DNA from: Variovorax boronicumulans
GTDB lineage: Bacteria > Pseudomonadota > Gammaproteobacteria > Burkholderiales > Burkholderiaceae_C
Assembly: GCF_007677875.1 (NCBI RefSeq)
Contig: NZ_VEDO01000003.1
Span: forward strand, 124,001 to 188,000
Length of the DNA stretch: 64,000 bases
Direction of reading: 5' to 3'
Under the pieces are notes generated by a model. The model did not search any database, was not told the origin of the DNA, and was given only the letters and a program-made list of their open reading frames with translations. This document shows positions 23,019 through 31,927 of this stretch, one piece after another. The position numbers and the translations under genes are program-made. How positions within the stretch are numbered: the stretch's first letter is position 1; every line of letters starts with the position of its first letter.

Positions 23019-24161
23019 TCAGGGGACGAATTTTCCGGAACTGAAATGAGTCCTGGGTGTCCCAAGATTCGCAGCGATCCTCGAAGCCGCCAGGAACCCC
23101 GCAAAGGGTCGCAGGACAGGCGAAGCGCGTCGCGGTGCCCCTATGCCCTCCTTGGGCGTCCACGAGGCCGTCGAGGCCCTACAAACTCTGGCCGAGGCTT
23201 CGGGGCAGTCTTCGGCTTGCGAGGCCTGTGGACGCGCACCGCAGTCGTCAGTGCGCGTTCCGCCGACCATCCTAGTTTGGAGCCGACCACGCAGCGCGGC
23301 ATAGGTCAACCGCAGCGGCTCTCGCAGCCGTTCCACCCATGCCTCAGCGGACAGTGTCTGGCCGTTGAACGTGATAGTGCTCTCCGGGGTCATGCTCAAC
23401 GACACTGGGCTTGCCGGCTGGTTCTTGAATCCCAGCGGCTGCGACAGCATGCGCTCCTGAGACCAGCCAGCAGCACGCCTGCTGAAGAGGGCCCCGCGAG
23501 TCAAGCCAAGCTCATCCGCCCACTCTGGCGTCGTCTGCGCTCGTCCCACATGCGCGATGACTTCGGGGAGCTGTCGTTGCGGTTCTGCGACCAAGGCCTT
23601 CGTGTCGTCCCAACCGAGGGCCTTCCGAGAGGCCACCAGGCGTGGATCTACGCCGACGATATGCGCCCACTGGACTAGTGGCAACTCGCGGCCCGCGAAG
23701 CAAATGAACCGCGTGTTCCGCTTGTTCATGTTTTGCTCGGCGCGTGTCGCCCACTGGCAGTTGTCTGGCGCATACGGCCCATCGACGTCTGCGCGGTCAA
23801 GCGTATGCCCGAGCGACGGCCGGGGCCCCATGTCCGTCACGAAGGCGTGAAAGTCGTTCCAGCGTGAGCAGACGGTGATCCCACGTCCGCCGTAGTTGGG
23901 GTCGTGCGGATTGCGACAGCGGCGGTGCATACCTTTCCAGATGCCGTAAAGCGGGTGCTTCGCGACTGCCTCTGGCTTCGACCGCGATGGGCGCAGGCTA
24001 GCTGCCTTGCGACGCTTCTCTACATGTCGATCAGCCTCACATTCGCTGCAGGCGCTACGCAGCCGCCCTGGGCCGTTTGAATGGAAGTCCCCAGCCGGCT
24101 TGGTCAGACCACACGCACTGCAGCGCCGGCCCGGTCGGAGGTGCTCTGGGTCCACGTTCAT
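23019..24161 (-). CDS. HNH/AP2-type homing-endonuclease-like protein with zinc ribbon
   Basis: A 380-residue protein. Residues 13-45 hold a four-Cys zinc site (CSACGLTKPAGDF ... CSECEADRH). The next part is a phage-type HNH module: HPLYGIWKGMHRRC, PNYGGRGITVCSRW, FHAFVTDMG, LDRADVDGPYAPDNCQWAT and QNMNKRN, the pattern of phage HNH homing nucleases. The second half contains HTH-like repeats (LPLVQWAHIVGVDPRLVASRKALGW; TTPEWADELGLTRGALFSRRAAGW; LSAEAWVERLREPLRLTYAALRGRL), which are probably modular DNA-binding domains. The C-terminal 70 residues are low-complexity and may be frame-drifted. Its start overlaps the stop of the next gene upstream (TCAT, 4 bp). Confidence 0.8.
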   Translation of the reverse strand: MNVDPEHLRPGRRCSACGLTKPAGDFHSNGPGRLRSACSECEADRHVEKRRKAASLRPSRSKPEAVAKHPLYGIWKGMHRRCRNPHDPNYGGRGITVCSRWNDFHAFVTDMGPRPSLGHTLDRADVDGPYAPDNCQWATRAEQNMNKRNTRFICFAGRELPLVQWAHIVGVDPRLVASRKALGWDDTKALVAEPQRQLPEVIAHVGRAQTTPEWADELGLTRGALFSRRAAGWSQERMLSQPLGFKNQPASPVSLSMTPESTITFNGQTLSAEAWVERLREPLRLTYAALRGRLQTRMVGGTRTDDCGARPQASQAEDCPEASARVCRASTASWTPKEGIGAPRRASPVLRPFAGFLAASRIAANLGTPRTHFSSGKFVP

Positions 24162-24565
24162 TCGTCGTCCGGCAACCAACCAGGAACCAGGTCGGCTCGG
24201 ACGGCCCGCAGGTTGCCGCGACGGAAGTTCATCGGATTGCCGTCCATACAGATTGCACGATGGCCAATTGGCGGGCGGACCAACAGGTCGCAGACCGGGA
24301 TTGACGCGGCCTTCCCATCAGCGCCTGGCTGCACATACCGAGCACGCACAGACGGTCTGCCAAAGTGACGTCCAAGCAGAAGCGGCGACATCACGAGGTC
24401 GCAGCGCTGTCGCAGGACGTCGAAGTCTTCGATCTCCATGACGGCGAAGCCCGGGAGGCTCATCAGCGGGACGTGGACAAGGCCCAGATTTCGGTCGTAG
24501 ATTGGAGTGAAGTCGCGGAGCCGGCTAGTGGTCGCGGCGACTTGGGTGGTATCGGTGAGGTGCAT
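24158..24565 (-). CDS. HNH-like small phage protein
   Basis: A 135-residue protein ending with CMDGNPMNFRRGNLRAV, the C-terminal half of an HNH motif (the usual form is H-x-D-G-N-x-x-N-N-R-x-x-N-L-R). The upstream part has a beta-rich core (DFTPIYDRNLGLVHVPLM, VMEIEDFDVLRQRCDLVMSPLLLGRHFGRPSVRARY) that could be the substrate domain of a degenerate HNH protein. It overlaps the 380-aa HNH gene by 4 bp, so the pair are coupled. The first HNH His is in GHRAICMDG but poorly placed; activity is uncertain. Confidence 0.65.
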   Translation of the reverse strand: MHLTDTTQVAATTSRLRDFTPIYDRNLGLVHVPLMSLPGFAVMEIEDFDVLRQRCDLVMSPLLLGRHFGRPSVRARYVQPGADGKAASIPVCDLLVRPPIGHRAICMDGNPMNFRRGNLRAVRADLVPGWLPDDE

Positions 24566-24705
24566 AAGTTTCAGATGAGAGTGCGAGCGCACAGGCGAAT
24601 CCCAGGGCCGCAAGGCCAGGGACGCACGAGTGCACGGGTGGCGCCGTGACGTGGCGCCAGACGACGAGGAGACGGCTGCCGCCAACGCATGGCAGCAGCC
24701 GCCGC

Positions 24706-27700
24706 TTACTTGAAGGCCTCCAGGAGGAGACCGCCGACGCTGATCTGCTGGTTGAGCGGGATGAGCTTGAAAGCCTTCTCGCCCGCAGCGGTCAGGTCGC
24801 CCGTTGCGAGATCCCCGAGAGCCCGAGAGCCCTGGCCGAACGTGCCGAACCAGGGGCCCAGCAGGGACTCGGCCCAGGTGTTCTGTTGGAACTTGGAGGT
24901 CGGCTGCAGGTAGCTGCCGCCCAGGATCTCGTTGACGTTGTTACCGAAGAGCTTGATGGCCGCGTCGGCGTACGGCTGTGTCCAGCCCATGATCCCGGAG
25001 CGGCTCACGATCTCGTTGGCCCACTTCGAGTTGTCCCAGGTGTCCGGGTCTTCCCCGCGCATGTGCGCACGGATCGCCGAGACCACACCGGCCATCGCGA
25101 AGGAGGTGCCCAGGGCCGTGGCGAGGCGTAGGTAGTCCCCGGTCACAGCGCCCCGCTGGATCCCAGCGAGCACGAAGTTGTTCGTGAACTGGAAGGCGTA
25201 GCTCTGGAACTGGAAGAAGAGCTTGCCGTAGGCCTTGTCCATCATGAGCGGCATGTGGCCGAAGCCCGACGTGTAGCTCGCCCGTTGCTGGGTCTTGAGC
25301 AGCGCCGTGTTCAGCACGTCCGCCATGTAGTCGCCATCGGGCTCGGTGACCCACTTGGACATCCCGGGATCGAACAGCGTGCTCTTGAACGACTCCGCGT
25401 GCGCGATCTCCTCGGGGGACATCAGGGCCCGCTGGGCGTCATCGATCTGCCCCGGGACGCGCCCGTGCTTCTCGAAGAGCTGGGCCAGCCGCTTGGCCTC
25501 GGTCTTGCCGATGCCGATGGCGGCCAGGTCGGTCTGCTGGGCCGGCGACAGGTTGTCCCAGTCCTTGACCCAGCGCTGGATGTTCGCGAGCTGCACCAGG
25601 CCCGCCGTGCGGCGCACCGCGTTCGACAGGCCCGCCAGGCCCGACAGCACGTTCACGCGCTCGCCGGTGAACTCCAGCATCTTGTCGATGCGGCCAGAGA
25701 CCGCACGGGTGGTCCCGGTGCCGAAGCCGATGTGGTCGCGCATCCCGCCACCGTTGGCGTTGATGGTCGACGCCATGTGGGCGCCGGACTCGAAGGATTC
25801 CAGGATCATGCGGAGCTGCAGGGCGTCCTTGTCACCGGCCGAGGCCCGCTTCAGGATGTCCTGGTACTGCTGACCGGCCTTGCGAGCCCCGGAGATGAAC
25901 CCAGGGGCCGCAACGATGGCCGTGGCAATGTCGGACATCGCGGTGAACACGATGCCGCCTGCGATGCGGATGTAGCCCAGGTTGCCGAGCTTGGCGGCCA
26001 GCCAGGGCACCGCCCCGTCGTCGCCGATCTCGTGCTTGCCCAGGATCCGGTTGATGGACGCCTCGACGTCCTTGACCGCCGCGTGACGCATGGCGACGAT
26101 GCGCTTGCGCTCCTTCTCGGTCTTGGCGGCCCGCTCTGCGGCGTCGTACTCGTCGAGCACGTCTTGCAGCACGTCGGCCTTCTTGCGTCCATCGAGCGCC
26201 TTGTGGAGCGCCAGGCGGCCACCGACGTCCCGCGCGTATCGGTCAGCCAGCAGACCCAGGTCCGACTCCACGAAGCCCTTGTCGGCCATCTCGGTCCACA
26301 GCTCCTTGGTCCACTTGAAGCGGCGCTCCTTGAAGCGGCCGGTTTCTGGGACGTCGTCGAGCAGCAGGCCAGCAGGGAAGCGGTCCTGGCTGGCCATGGC
26401 GTTCACCAGGTCGTCGATGTACTTCGACAGCGGCGTGGCGCCCTCCAGCTTGCGGCGGGTCCGGCGGGCCTGGCGGCTCTCCTTGATCGCAGCGTCCAGC
26501 TCGGCGTCGGTCACCTTGACTCCCTTCTTGATCACCTTCATCTGCTCGCGCAGGAATCGGGTGTTCTGGTCGGCGTCGTGGGCGGCCTGCTTCAGGACCT
26601 GGATGCGGTCCATGTCGCCGTCCAGGACGTCCCGGTATCCCGCGCCCAGTTCGGCCTCGTCATAGGCCTTGCGGTGCCGCTCGATCTCTCGGGCGGTCGC
26701 GGTCATCCAGTCCTGCAGCTCAGCCTGCTCGGAGGCGGCCTGGTCCAGGCGACCACGGGCTTCCGCCAGGTCCCGCTGGGCCTGCTCGCGTTCAGCGCGG
26801 GCGACCTTCAGCTCCTGGTTGATCTGGTCGATGTGGGCCTGGGCGATGCCGGGGTCGACGTTGGCCCGGCGCTGTTCGAGCAGCGGATCCTTCTGGCCGC
26901 GCAGGCGCTGCACCAGGCTGTCCGCCTCGCGGGCGGTGCCGCTGGCGGCGCTGGCGTCGGCGAAGGCCGAGTCGATGGCGGTCCCGGTGTCGTCCAGGGA
27001 TCGCTGGATGTCACCGGCCAGGTCCAGTGGATCCCCGCCGGCCCGGCGCTCCAGGGCGGCGATCTTGGCCTCGGCCTTCTCGACCCGCGCCACCGCGTAG
27101 CCGACATTGCGACCATGCCAGTCCGCCTCGGCCGCGCGGGCCTGCAGCTTCATCGCCTTGGCGCTCTGGGCCTTGACCTCCTTCTCGACGGCCTTGAGCC
27201 CGACCTTCGCCTCGTTGAAGACGTCGGCGGCGGCGAACAGCTTGCGCTGCGAGGACTCGAAGGCCTCCTCGGCGGCGTCCCGGGCGGCACGCTCGGCGTC
27301 ACCGCGCCAGGTCTGCAGGGTGTCCGTCCAGGCTTGCTGGTCGGCCCGCAGCTCGTCCACGGAGGCGTAGCGGGGCTCGGAGGTCACCTTGCCGTCGGCG
27401 CCGGTCTTGTGGTCGACCAGGGACAGCATGTGCTCGTCCAGCCAGGAGGCATCGGGCTCGTCCACCAGCAGGCGGTACAGGGCCGACTTGAAGCCCTGGC
27501 GGTCCTCGTTGATCGCCGAGCGCACGTACTGCACAGGGAGACCATAGGAGCCACCGAGATTCGCCACGTCGTCTTCGGCCAGGCCCAGCTTCTTGGCCTC
27601 GTCGAACAGCTCCTGGTAGTACGCCATGTTGTTGTTGGCCGTGTCACGGATCAGGCCATAGGCCATGTTCGCGTCGGCTTCCGACATCCCGTGCTGCGCC

Positions 27701-29004
27701 TGGAGCTGGCCCACGATCTCGGCCTGGCTGCGTTGCTCGCCCAGCATCCGGTTGGACTGCTCCACGAACACCATGCGGTCGAACGCCTCACGGCGGAACA
27801 GGTTGCGGTCCCAGCGGCCCGCCGTCATCCGCGATGCGGTGTCGTTCGCGGCAGTGGCGGCGGCCGACTGGCCCAGGGCCATGTTGAGCTTGCGGAAGTT
27901 GTCCGTGGCCGCAGTCTGCGTGGCCCGACCCTTCTGGAGGTACAGGGTGCGCAGGGACTCGGCCTCGGGGGCGTGGGCCTGGCCGTTGGCCATCGCGCGG
28001 GTCAGGCGACCACCGAGGTCGACCAGGCGGGTCAGGGCGGTGCGCGTGCCCGGCAGGTAGTGCGCCATGCGGGCGACGGGTGTCCCGTGACCCAGGATCT
28101 TCACGAAGGCCTTGTCGGCCATCCCGCCCAGGCCGGTGCCCGTGGCCATCTCGGTGGCGGTCTCGTCGACCCCAGCGGCGCCCATGGACCCGAAGCGATT
28201 TCCCACGGTCACACCTTCGTCCGGGGTCTGGCCGAGCTTGAACTCGGAGACCGCGTTGTCGGGCACGTCGGGGCGCAGGGGGTTCTGGGGATGACTCGGA
28301 TTCAACGGACTGTTGTGGGGCAGGTAGTTGAAGACCGGTGCCAGGCCTGCGCCGATGAAGACGCTGGTGCCAATCGCCATGAATGCGTCTTCAGCAGAAC
28401 GTGTGGGGTCCATGTGCTGCAGAGCTGCTTCTTGAACGGCGCTGTCAGCCCCGGCGACGGCGCCGCCGCGCATGGCGCGATGCAGAACGGTCGCGCCCTT
28501 GCCTGCTCGCGCGAGTGCGCCGAAGGACATCAACGACGTGAGATCGAACAGGGACAGGCCCATCCCAGCAATCTGCCCGCCGATGCCGCCCTTCTCGATG
28601 ATCTCGGCGGACTCCAAGTTTTCCCGGGCCACCTGGGCCTTCGCGCGGAACGCGCGTACGCCACGGATGCCGTCGAACTCTCCACGTAGCACAAGCCACT
28701 CCAGATCCTTGTACATGTCGCGGTTTCGCAGGTAGTAGCTGTACACGTTCCAGTCGTGCGGGACCAATTCGTCGGTCCCGATCCCATCACGGGCCCCCAT
28801 GGCGAGGGCCGCCTGCATGACGGTGTTCTCCTTGTGGAAGATCGCGTTGGCGACCTCGTACCAGGCGGGCTCGTCGAGGGTGTCGACCAGTGCGTCCTGG
28901 GTCAGGCCGGTCTGGAGAGGCGCGGCGCGGTCCTGGGCGATCTGGGTGCGCGTGGCGGTGTTGGGGACCAGCGGCGCTGGCGTGGTGGGTTCGAGGTTGT
29001 CCAT
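24706..29004 (-). CDS. giant phage internal-virion/DNA-ejection-like protein
   Basis: At 1,432 residues this is the largest gene here. Residues 1-250 include amphipathic helices and glycine-rich hydrophobic stretches (IAGMGLSLFDLTSLMSFG, VAGADSAVQEAALQHMDP, AIGTSVFIGAGLAPVFNYL). Roughly 570-860 is long coiled coil rich in Ala, Glu, Arg and Gln. The C-terminal 400 residues have ERVNVLSGLAGLSNAVRRTAG, KLFFQFQSYAFQFTNNF, and hydrophobic AMAGVVSAIRAHMRGEDP. The LFFQFQSYAFQ..N segment resembles the C-terminus of large internal virion proteins of T7-like podoviruses, which leave the capsid and form an ejection tube. No other virion gene is present. The start ATG at 29004 is supported by context only. 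The family call is by resemblance. Confidence 0.75.
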   Translation of the reverse strand: MDNLEPTTPAPLVPNTATRTQIAQDRAAPLQTGLTQDALVDTLDEPAWYEVANAIFHKENTVMQAALAMGARDGIGTDELVPHDWNVYSYYLRNRDMYKDLEWLVLRGEFDGIRGVRAFRAKAQVARENLESAEIIEKGGIGGQIAGMGLSLFDLTSLMSFGALARAGKGATVLHRAMRGGAVAGADSAVQEAALQHMDPTRSAEDAFMAIGTSVFIGAGLAPVFNYLPHNSPLNPSHPQNPLRPDVPDNAVSEFKLGQTPDEGVTVGNRFGSMGAAGVDETATEMATGTGLGGMADKAFVKILGHGTPVARMAHYLPGTRTALTRLVDLGGRLTRAMANGQAHAPEAESLRTLYLQKGRATQTAATDNFRKLNMALGQSAAATAANDTASRMTAGRWDRNLFRREAFDRMVFVEQSNRMLGEQRSQAEIVGQLQAQHGMSEADANMAYGLIRDTANNNMAYYQELFDEAKKLGLAEDDVANLGGSYGLPVQYVRSAINEDRQGFKSALYRLLVDEPDASWLDEHMLSLVDHKTGADGKVTSEPRYASVDELRADQQAWTDTLQTWRGDAERAARDAAEEAFESSQRKLFAAADVFNEAKVGLKAVEKEVKAQSAKAMKLQARAAEADWHGRNVGYAVARVEKAEAKIAALERRAGGDPLDLAGDIQRSLDDTGTAIDSAFADASAASGTAREADSLVQRLRGQKDPLLEQRRANVDPGIAQAHIDQINQELKVARAEREQAQRDLAEARGRLDQAASEQAELQDWMTATAREIERHRKAYDEAELGAGYRDVLDGDMDRIQVLKQAAHDADQNTRFLREQMKVIKKGVKVTDAELDAAIKESRQARRTRRKLEGATPLSKYIDDLVNAMASQDRFPAGLLLDDVPETGRFKERRFKWTKELWTEMADKGFVESDLGLLADRYARDVGGRLALHKALDGRKKADVLQDVLDEYDAAERAAKTEKERKRIVAMRHAAVKDVEASINRILGKHEIGDDGAVPWLAAKLGNLGYIRIAGGIVFTAMSDIATAIVAAPGFISGARKAGQQYQDILKRASAGDKDALQLRMILESFESGAHMASTINANGGGMRDHIGFGTGTTRAVSGRIDKMLEFTGERVNVLSGLAGLSNAVRRTAGLVQLANIQRWVKDWDNLSPAQQTDLAAIGIGKTEAKRLAQLFEKHGRVPGQIDDAQRALMSPEEIAHAESFKSTLFDPGMSKWVTEPDGDYMADVLNTALLKTQQRASYTSGFGHMPLMMDKAYGKLFFQFQSYAFQFTNNFVLAGIQRGAVTGDYLRLATALGTSFAMAGVVSAIRAHMRGEDPDTWDNSKWANEIVSRSGIMGWTQPYADAAIKLFGNNVNEILGGSYLQPTSKFQQNTWAESLLGPWFGTFGQGSRALGDLATGDLTAAGEKAFKLIPLNQQISVGGLLLEAFK

Positions 29005-29140
29005 GATGTTGCAGTTGGTCCCGGATAGCGTCGGGTCGCTTGACCGATAGGCCGGTCGTGTTGAGAGGGGGCACGCAGGCGTCCCGGCGCTAGTCACAGC
29101 GGACGGGCGGGGGGACCTGCCAACGTGAGAGAGGCGCGAG

Positions 29141-29407
29141 CTACGCGTCGACGGCGCGGGCCCTGGTGCGGCGTGGTGTCGCCATCACGCTCGCGAGAGC
29201 GCATGCGGACACATAAGCGGCGGCCCGCTCGGAAGGACGGGCGCATCGCAGTAACGCGGCGGCTTCCGCTTCAGCCTTTACTCGTTGCCGCTCGATGCGG
29301 CGCTCGCCCGCTCGATCCTGCGAAGCCATCTGGCGAGCCTCGCGGACGGCGCGGTTGTGGGGAGACCAGCGGGACTCCCACGGGCGGTATGTCGGTGTGT
29401 TGGCCAT
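29141..29407 (-). CDS. small hypothetical protein
   Basis: An 88-residue basic protein: MANTPTYRPWESRWSPHNRAVREARQMASQDRAGERRIERQRVKAEAEAA, then an Ala-rich end. A central charged helix is likely. It sits between the giant ejection-like gene and the repeat-rich gene on the same strand. It could be a phage-derived structural or DNA-binding protein. The C-terminal 30 residues are low complexity. Confidence 0.5.
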   Translation of the reverse strand: MANTPTYRPWESRWSPHNRAVREARQMASQDRAGERRIERQRVKAEAEAAALLRCARPSERAAAYVSACALASVMATPRRTRARAVDA

Positions 29408-29446
29408 GTGTGCGGGGGCGCCATCGCGGCGATACCCGGGGCTGGG

Positions 29447-30220
29447 TTACAGAGGGATGCGGTTACGGCGCACTGGCGAGCCCATGGTCTCGACCAACGC
29501 GGCGACGGAGGCCGGCGCCGCAGCGCAGGCCGGAGCCGCCTCGCCGTGCATGCGGGCCTGCTCGGCCTCGGCTCGACGCACGAAGGAGTTGCGGCGGCGC
29601 TGTGCGAGTTGGCGCTGCTCTTCGGTCCACGCGGCCATCGCTGCCGAAAGGGCTGCACGGCTACGCTCGATCTTTTCGGGAGACCTGGCGGCCATCGCGA
29701 TCTGTCGCGTTTCCCGTGCCTGCTCCTGGATGACCCTGGCGGCGCGGCAGACGACCTTGACGGCCTCGCGGTCCCAGGCCTTGGCCGCCTTGGCTTGCAT
29801 GCGGGCTGCGAGCTTCTCAGCGGCGGCTCGGGTCTTCGCTTGGGTGGCCTCCAGACGTAGCGCTGCGCGTAGCGATTCGCGGGTGGGCTTGGGAGGCCCT
29901 GCGAGTACTGGCGGTGCTGGACGTGGCTTCGGCGGCTTGGAAGATTTGGCGAGCACCGGTCTCGCTCTTGGCGGGCTTGGGACTGCCGACCTCGCCGACC
30001 TGGTGCGTGCCGGCCGTGGCCTTGCCGCCGCGATCCGAGGAGGTCGGGGAGGCCCAATGAATGCAGTGCTGAACCGCTGGCGCTTCACGCGCTGCCGTTC
30101 GGCCGCCAGGGCCCTCTGCTGTGCAATGGCAATGGCCTCTGGCTTCGGCGGGCCAATGAATGACGCGGCGCGTGTTGCGTTGCCACGCCGCGCAGCCTCG
30201 GAGCGGCCTGCGGGCTGCAT
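29447..30220 (-). CDS. Arg/Ala/Pro-rich protein with GPP(K/R)P repeats
   Basis: A 257-residue basic protein built of charged helices separated by a repeated motif: SFIGPPKPEA, AFIGPPRPPR and LAGPPKPTRE. The second half is helical (RAALRLEATQAKTRAAAEKLAARMQAKAA). No enzyme fold is visible. It starts inside the preceding 251-aa gene in a different frame, with AGAGG nine bases before the ATG. Because that neighbour carries the related TFVGSRRP motif before the overlap, the two frames may be halves of one gene broken by a frameshift, or a programmed shift could join them. I do not recognise a family. Confidence 0.5.
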   Translation of the reverse strand: MQPAGRSEAARRGNATRAASFIGPPKPEAIAIAQQRALAAERQRVKRQRFSTAFIGPPRPPRIAAARPRPARTRSARSAVPSPPRARPVLAKSSKPPKPRPAPPVLAGPPKPTRESLRAALRLEATQAKTRAAAEKLAARMQAKAAKAWDREAVKVVCRAARVIQEQARETRQIAMAARSPEKIERSRAALSAAMAAWTEEQRQLAQRRRNSFVRRAEAEQARMHGEAAPACAAAPASVAALVETMGSPVRRNRIPL

Positions 30221-30572
30221 CAGCGGTTGCCTCTTGCCAGTCGCGCTCCAGGCGGGCGCGGAGCCGGCACAGCGAAGCGCCGAGAGCTTTGGCTACGCGA
30301 AGACGTTCGCGAGCCTTGCGACGCTCTGCGATGGCCTGCAGCTCAAGGTCTGTCTTGGTGGGCTGTTGCGAAGGCTGGCGACCCCTGGGGCGCCTGGAAC
30401 CAACGAAGGTCTCGCGCCTGCGGATCGTCTGGGCACGCGCATAGGCAATGCCACGTTCTCGGTTGGCGGCGTACCGCGCGGAAGCTCTGGCCCGCTGGGC
30501 TTCGGTGGTCTTGTAGCCGCGAGCAGGCGTTGGTGGCGCAGGGGCCAGGTCGGCGGTAGGCAAAGCTTGCAT
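29817..30572 (-). CDS. basic protein, probably frameshifted N-terminal part of the repeat gene
   Basis: A 251-codon frame. Its first 120 residues look real: ARGYKTTEAQRARASARYAANRERG, TFVGSRRPRGRQPSQQPT, and a charged helix KTDLELQAIAERRKARERLRVAKAL. Beyond about residue 125 the frame overlaps the 257-aa frame and its sequence becomes Cys/Trp/Ser-rich, as a non-coding frame would. The natural continuation is therefore in the other frame from about 30220. I read this as an N-terminal part joined by a frameshift to the GPP(K/R)P protein. Function is unknown. Confidence 0.45.
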   Translation of the reverse strand: MQALPTADLAPAPPTPARGYKTTEAQRARASARYAANRERGIAYARAQTIRRRETFVGSRRPRGRQPSQQPTKTDLELQAIAERRKARERLRVAKALGASLCRLRARLERDWQEATADAARRPLRGCAAWQRNTRRVIHWPAEARGHCHCTAEGPGGRTAAREAPAVQHCIHWASPTSSDRGGKATAGTHQVGEVGSPKPAKSETGARQIFQAAEATSSTASTRRASQAHPRIATRSATSGGHPSEDPSRR

Positions 30573-30617
30573 GAGGTGGGGTTCGGTGCGATGGGCAACG
30601 CCGCTGCAACAATCAAG

Positions 30618-31313
30618 TCAGGGCGTGGCCGGGGAGCACTGCGCAGTCGTCGGCGTCGCTGCGCTTTGCCCACTTGTCCTGGCGGCCTTCAGGATCGCGG
30701 CCCAGCTCTGCACGTCGGCGACCAGCTCAGCGTCAAGCCTGGCCACCTCGGCGGCGACCAACGCGGGGGCGCTACACGGCGCCTGTCGGCCGGTACGCTC
30801 CAGAGTCCTGTCATCACGCTGCAGCTTCTGAAGAATGCACCATGCGCGAAAGTCCTCGCCGAGGTGGTCCAAGGCCCTTCCGCCGGTTCGCTGAAACAGC
30901 GGACCCAGCAGCGTGTCGCCAGCGAGGATCCCGGCCTTAAGCAGAGCTGGCACGTAGCGGCGGACGTTCTTGAACGGCTTGCCGTGCAGGTCGGCATACC
31001 ACCGGCAGAGCACGACGATGCCAGGGGTGATGCCCCGCCGCTTGTTGGCGAAGCGCAGCACGAAGAAGGCGAAGGGCCGCACTTCTGGGCGCAGTGACGC
31101 CAGAGCCGCCTCACGGGCCGGGTAGCGCTTGCGCAGGTCGAGGACGCCAATCGACAGCTGGCCTGCCGGGACGACCTCGCCTGACTGCATGTCGATGAAG
31201 TCGCGGACGCAGCGGACCCTGCCAGCCTTGGTCGTGTCAGTGCTGTAGACCGCCAGCCGGTCCAATTCAATCTTGTCTGCTTGGGTCGTCCGCTTGATGG
31301 TCTTGGTGCGCAT
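30618..31313 (-). CDS. hypothetical protein, possibly replication- or phage-related
   Basis: A 231-residue basic protein, MRTKTIKRTTQADKIELDRLAVYSTDTTKAGRVRCVRDFI..., with a globular core (LRPEVRPFAFFVLRFANKRRGITPGIVVLCRWYADLHGKPFKNVRRYVPALLKAGI) that could include a winged-helix-like region. No motif allows a firm call. It is the first gene leftward of the non-coding repeat array and the first of a leftward run that ends with the HNH pair, so it could be an initiator or regulator acting on that array. The C-terminal tail is Ser/Thr/Pro-rich. Confidence 0.6.
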   Translation of the reverse strand: MRTKTIKRTTQADKIELDRLAVYSTDTTKAGRVRCVRDFIDMQSGEVVPAGQLSIGVLDLRKRYPAREAALASLRPEVRPFAFFVLRFANKRRGITPGIVVLCRWYADLHGKPFKNVRRYVPALLKAGILAGDTLLGPLFQRTGGRALDHLGEDFRAWCILQKLQRDDRTLERTGRQAPCSAPALVAAEVARLDAELVADVQSWAAILKAARTSGQSAATPTTAQCSPATP

Positions 31314-31604
31314 GATGTCAGCCTGTGTGAATACGGGGGAAGGCCGGAAACCCAGTGTTCATGCGGGTTTCCAGAGGGTCGAAGTGAGCCGCTGGGCCAC
31401 TTGGGCTCAGATCGGAAGAGGATGGAGGTGGGTCAACCAGGACCGAGCTGTAGCGGCGCGGCGAGGCATCAGGTCGTGGAAGGTCGCCGCGTTGGCCGCT
31501 CGTGGCGACCATCCAGAGGGGCGAGACCTGGGCGATTCAGGCCGACTTTGCGCGGTCCTGGAGAGTCACCTAGATGGTCTTGGTGATTTGATTCAAGGAG
31601 TAGA

Positions 31605-31635
31605 AGTCCAAGACCCTCAATGACGTCTTTGGACT
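31605..31635. other. hairpin in the non-coding region
   Basis: AGTCCAAGAC at 31605-31614 pairs with GTCTTTGGACT at 31625-31635 with one bulged T and a 10-base loop. There is no T-run directly after it on either strand, so it is not a clear terminator. It lies between the 231-aa gene and the repeat array. Confidence 0.45.
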
Positions 31636-31927
31636 CTCCAAGATCTCAGGATCTCAAGAGAGCAGACAGCCTGATGTCGACGGGACCCCCATGCCGTCGC
31701 GGCCTACTCGCTGCCGGTGGTCGGTGTGGCCCTCGGTGGGGCCGTAGCAAGACAGGGCGGGGTCAGTTCCTGTAGAGCGCACGTTGCATCGTCTGCCGGT
31801 GGCGGTCACCGGAAACCATCCCGATTGCCTGGAGAGGCACCGTGGGAACTGCGGGTGTGGCAAGGTGAAAGAGTTGGACGCTGCCGGCGTGGAGGGGTGG
31901 GCAGCGATAGGACCTGCATGTTGGGCT

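Noticed and set aside
25255-28689. Open frame of 1,144 codons antisense to the giant ejection-like gene
   Set aside because: High-GC shadow frame; no start signals, repetitive Val/Gly/Leu/His composition, no family likeness.
29295-31097. 600-codon plus-strand frame across the repeat-protein genes
   Set aside because: Composition dominated by Arg, Ala, Ser and Gly with no motif; antisense to better-supported minus-strand frames.
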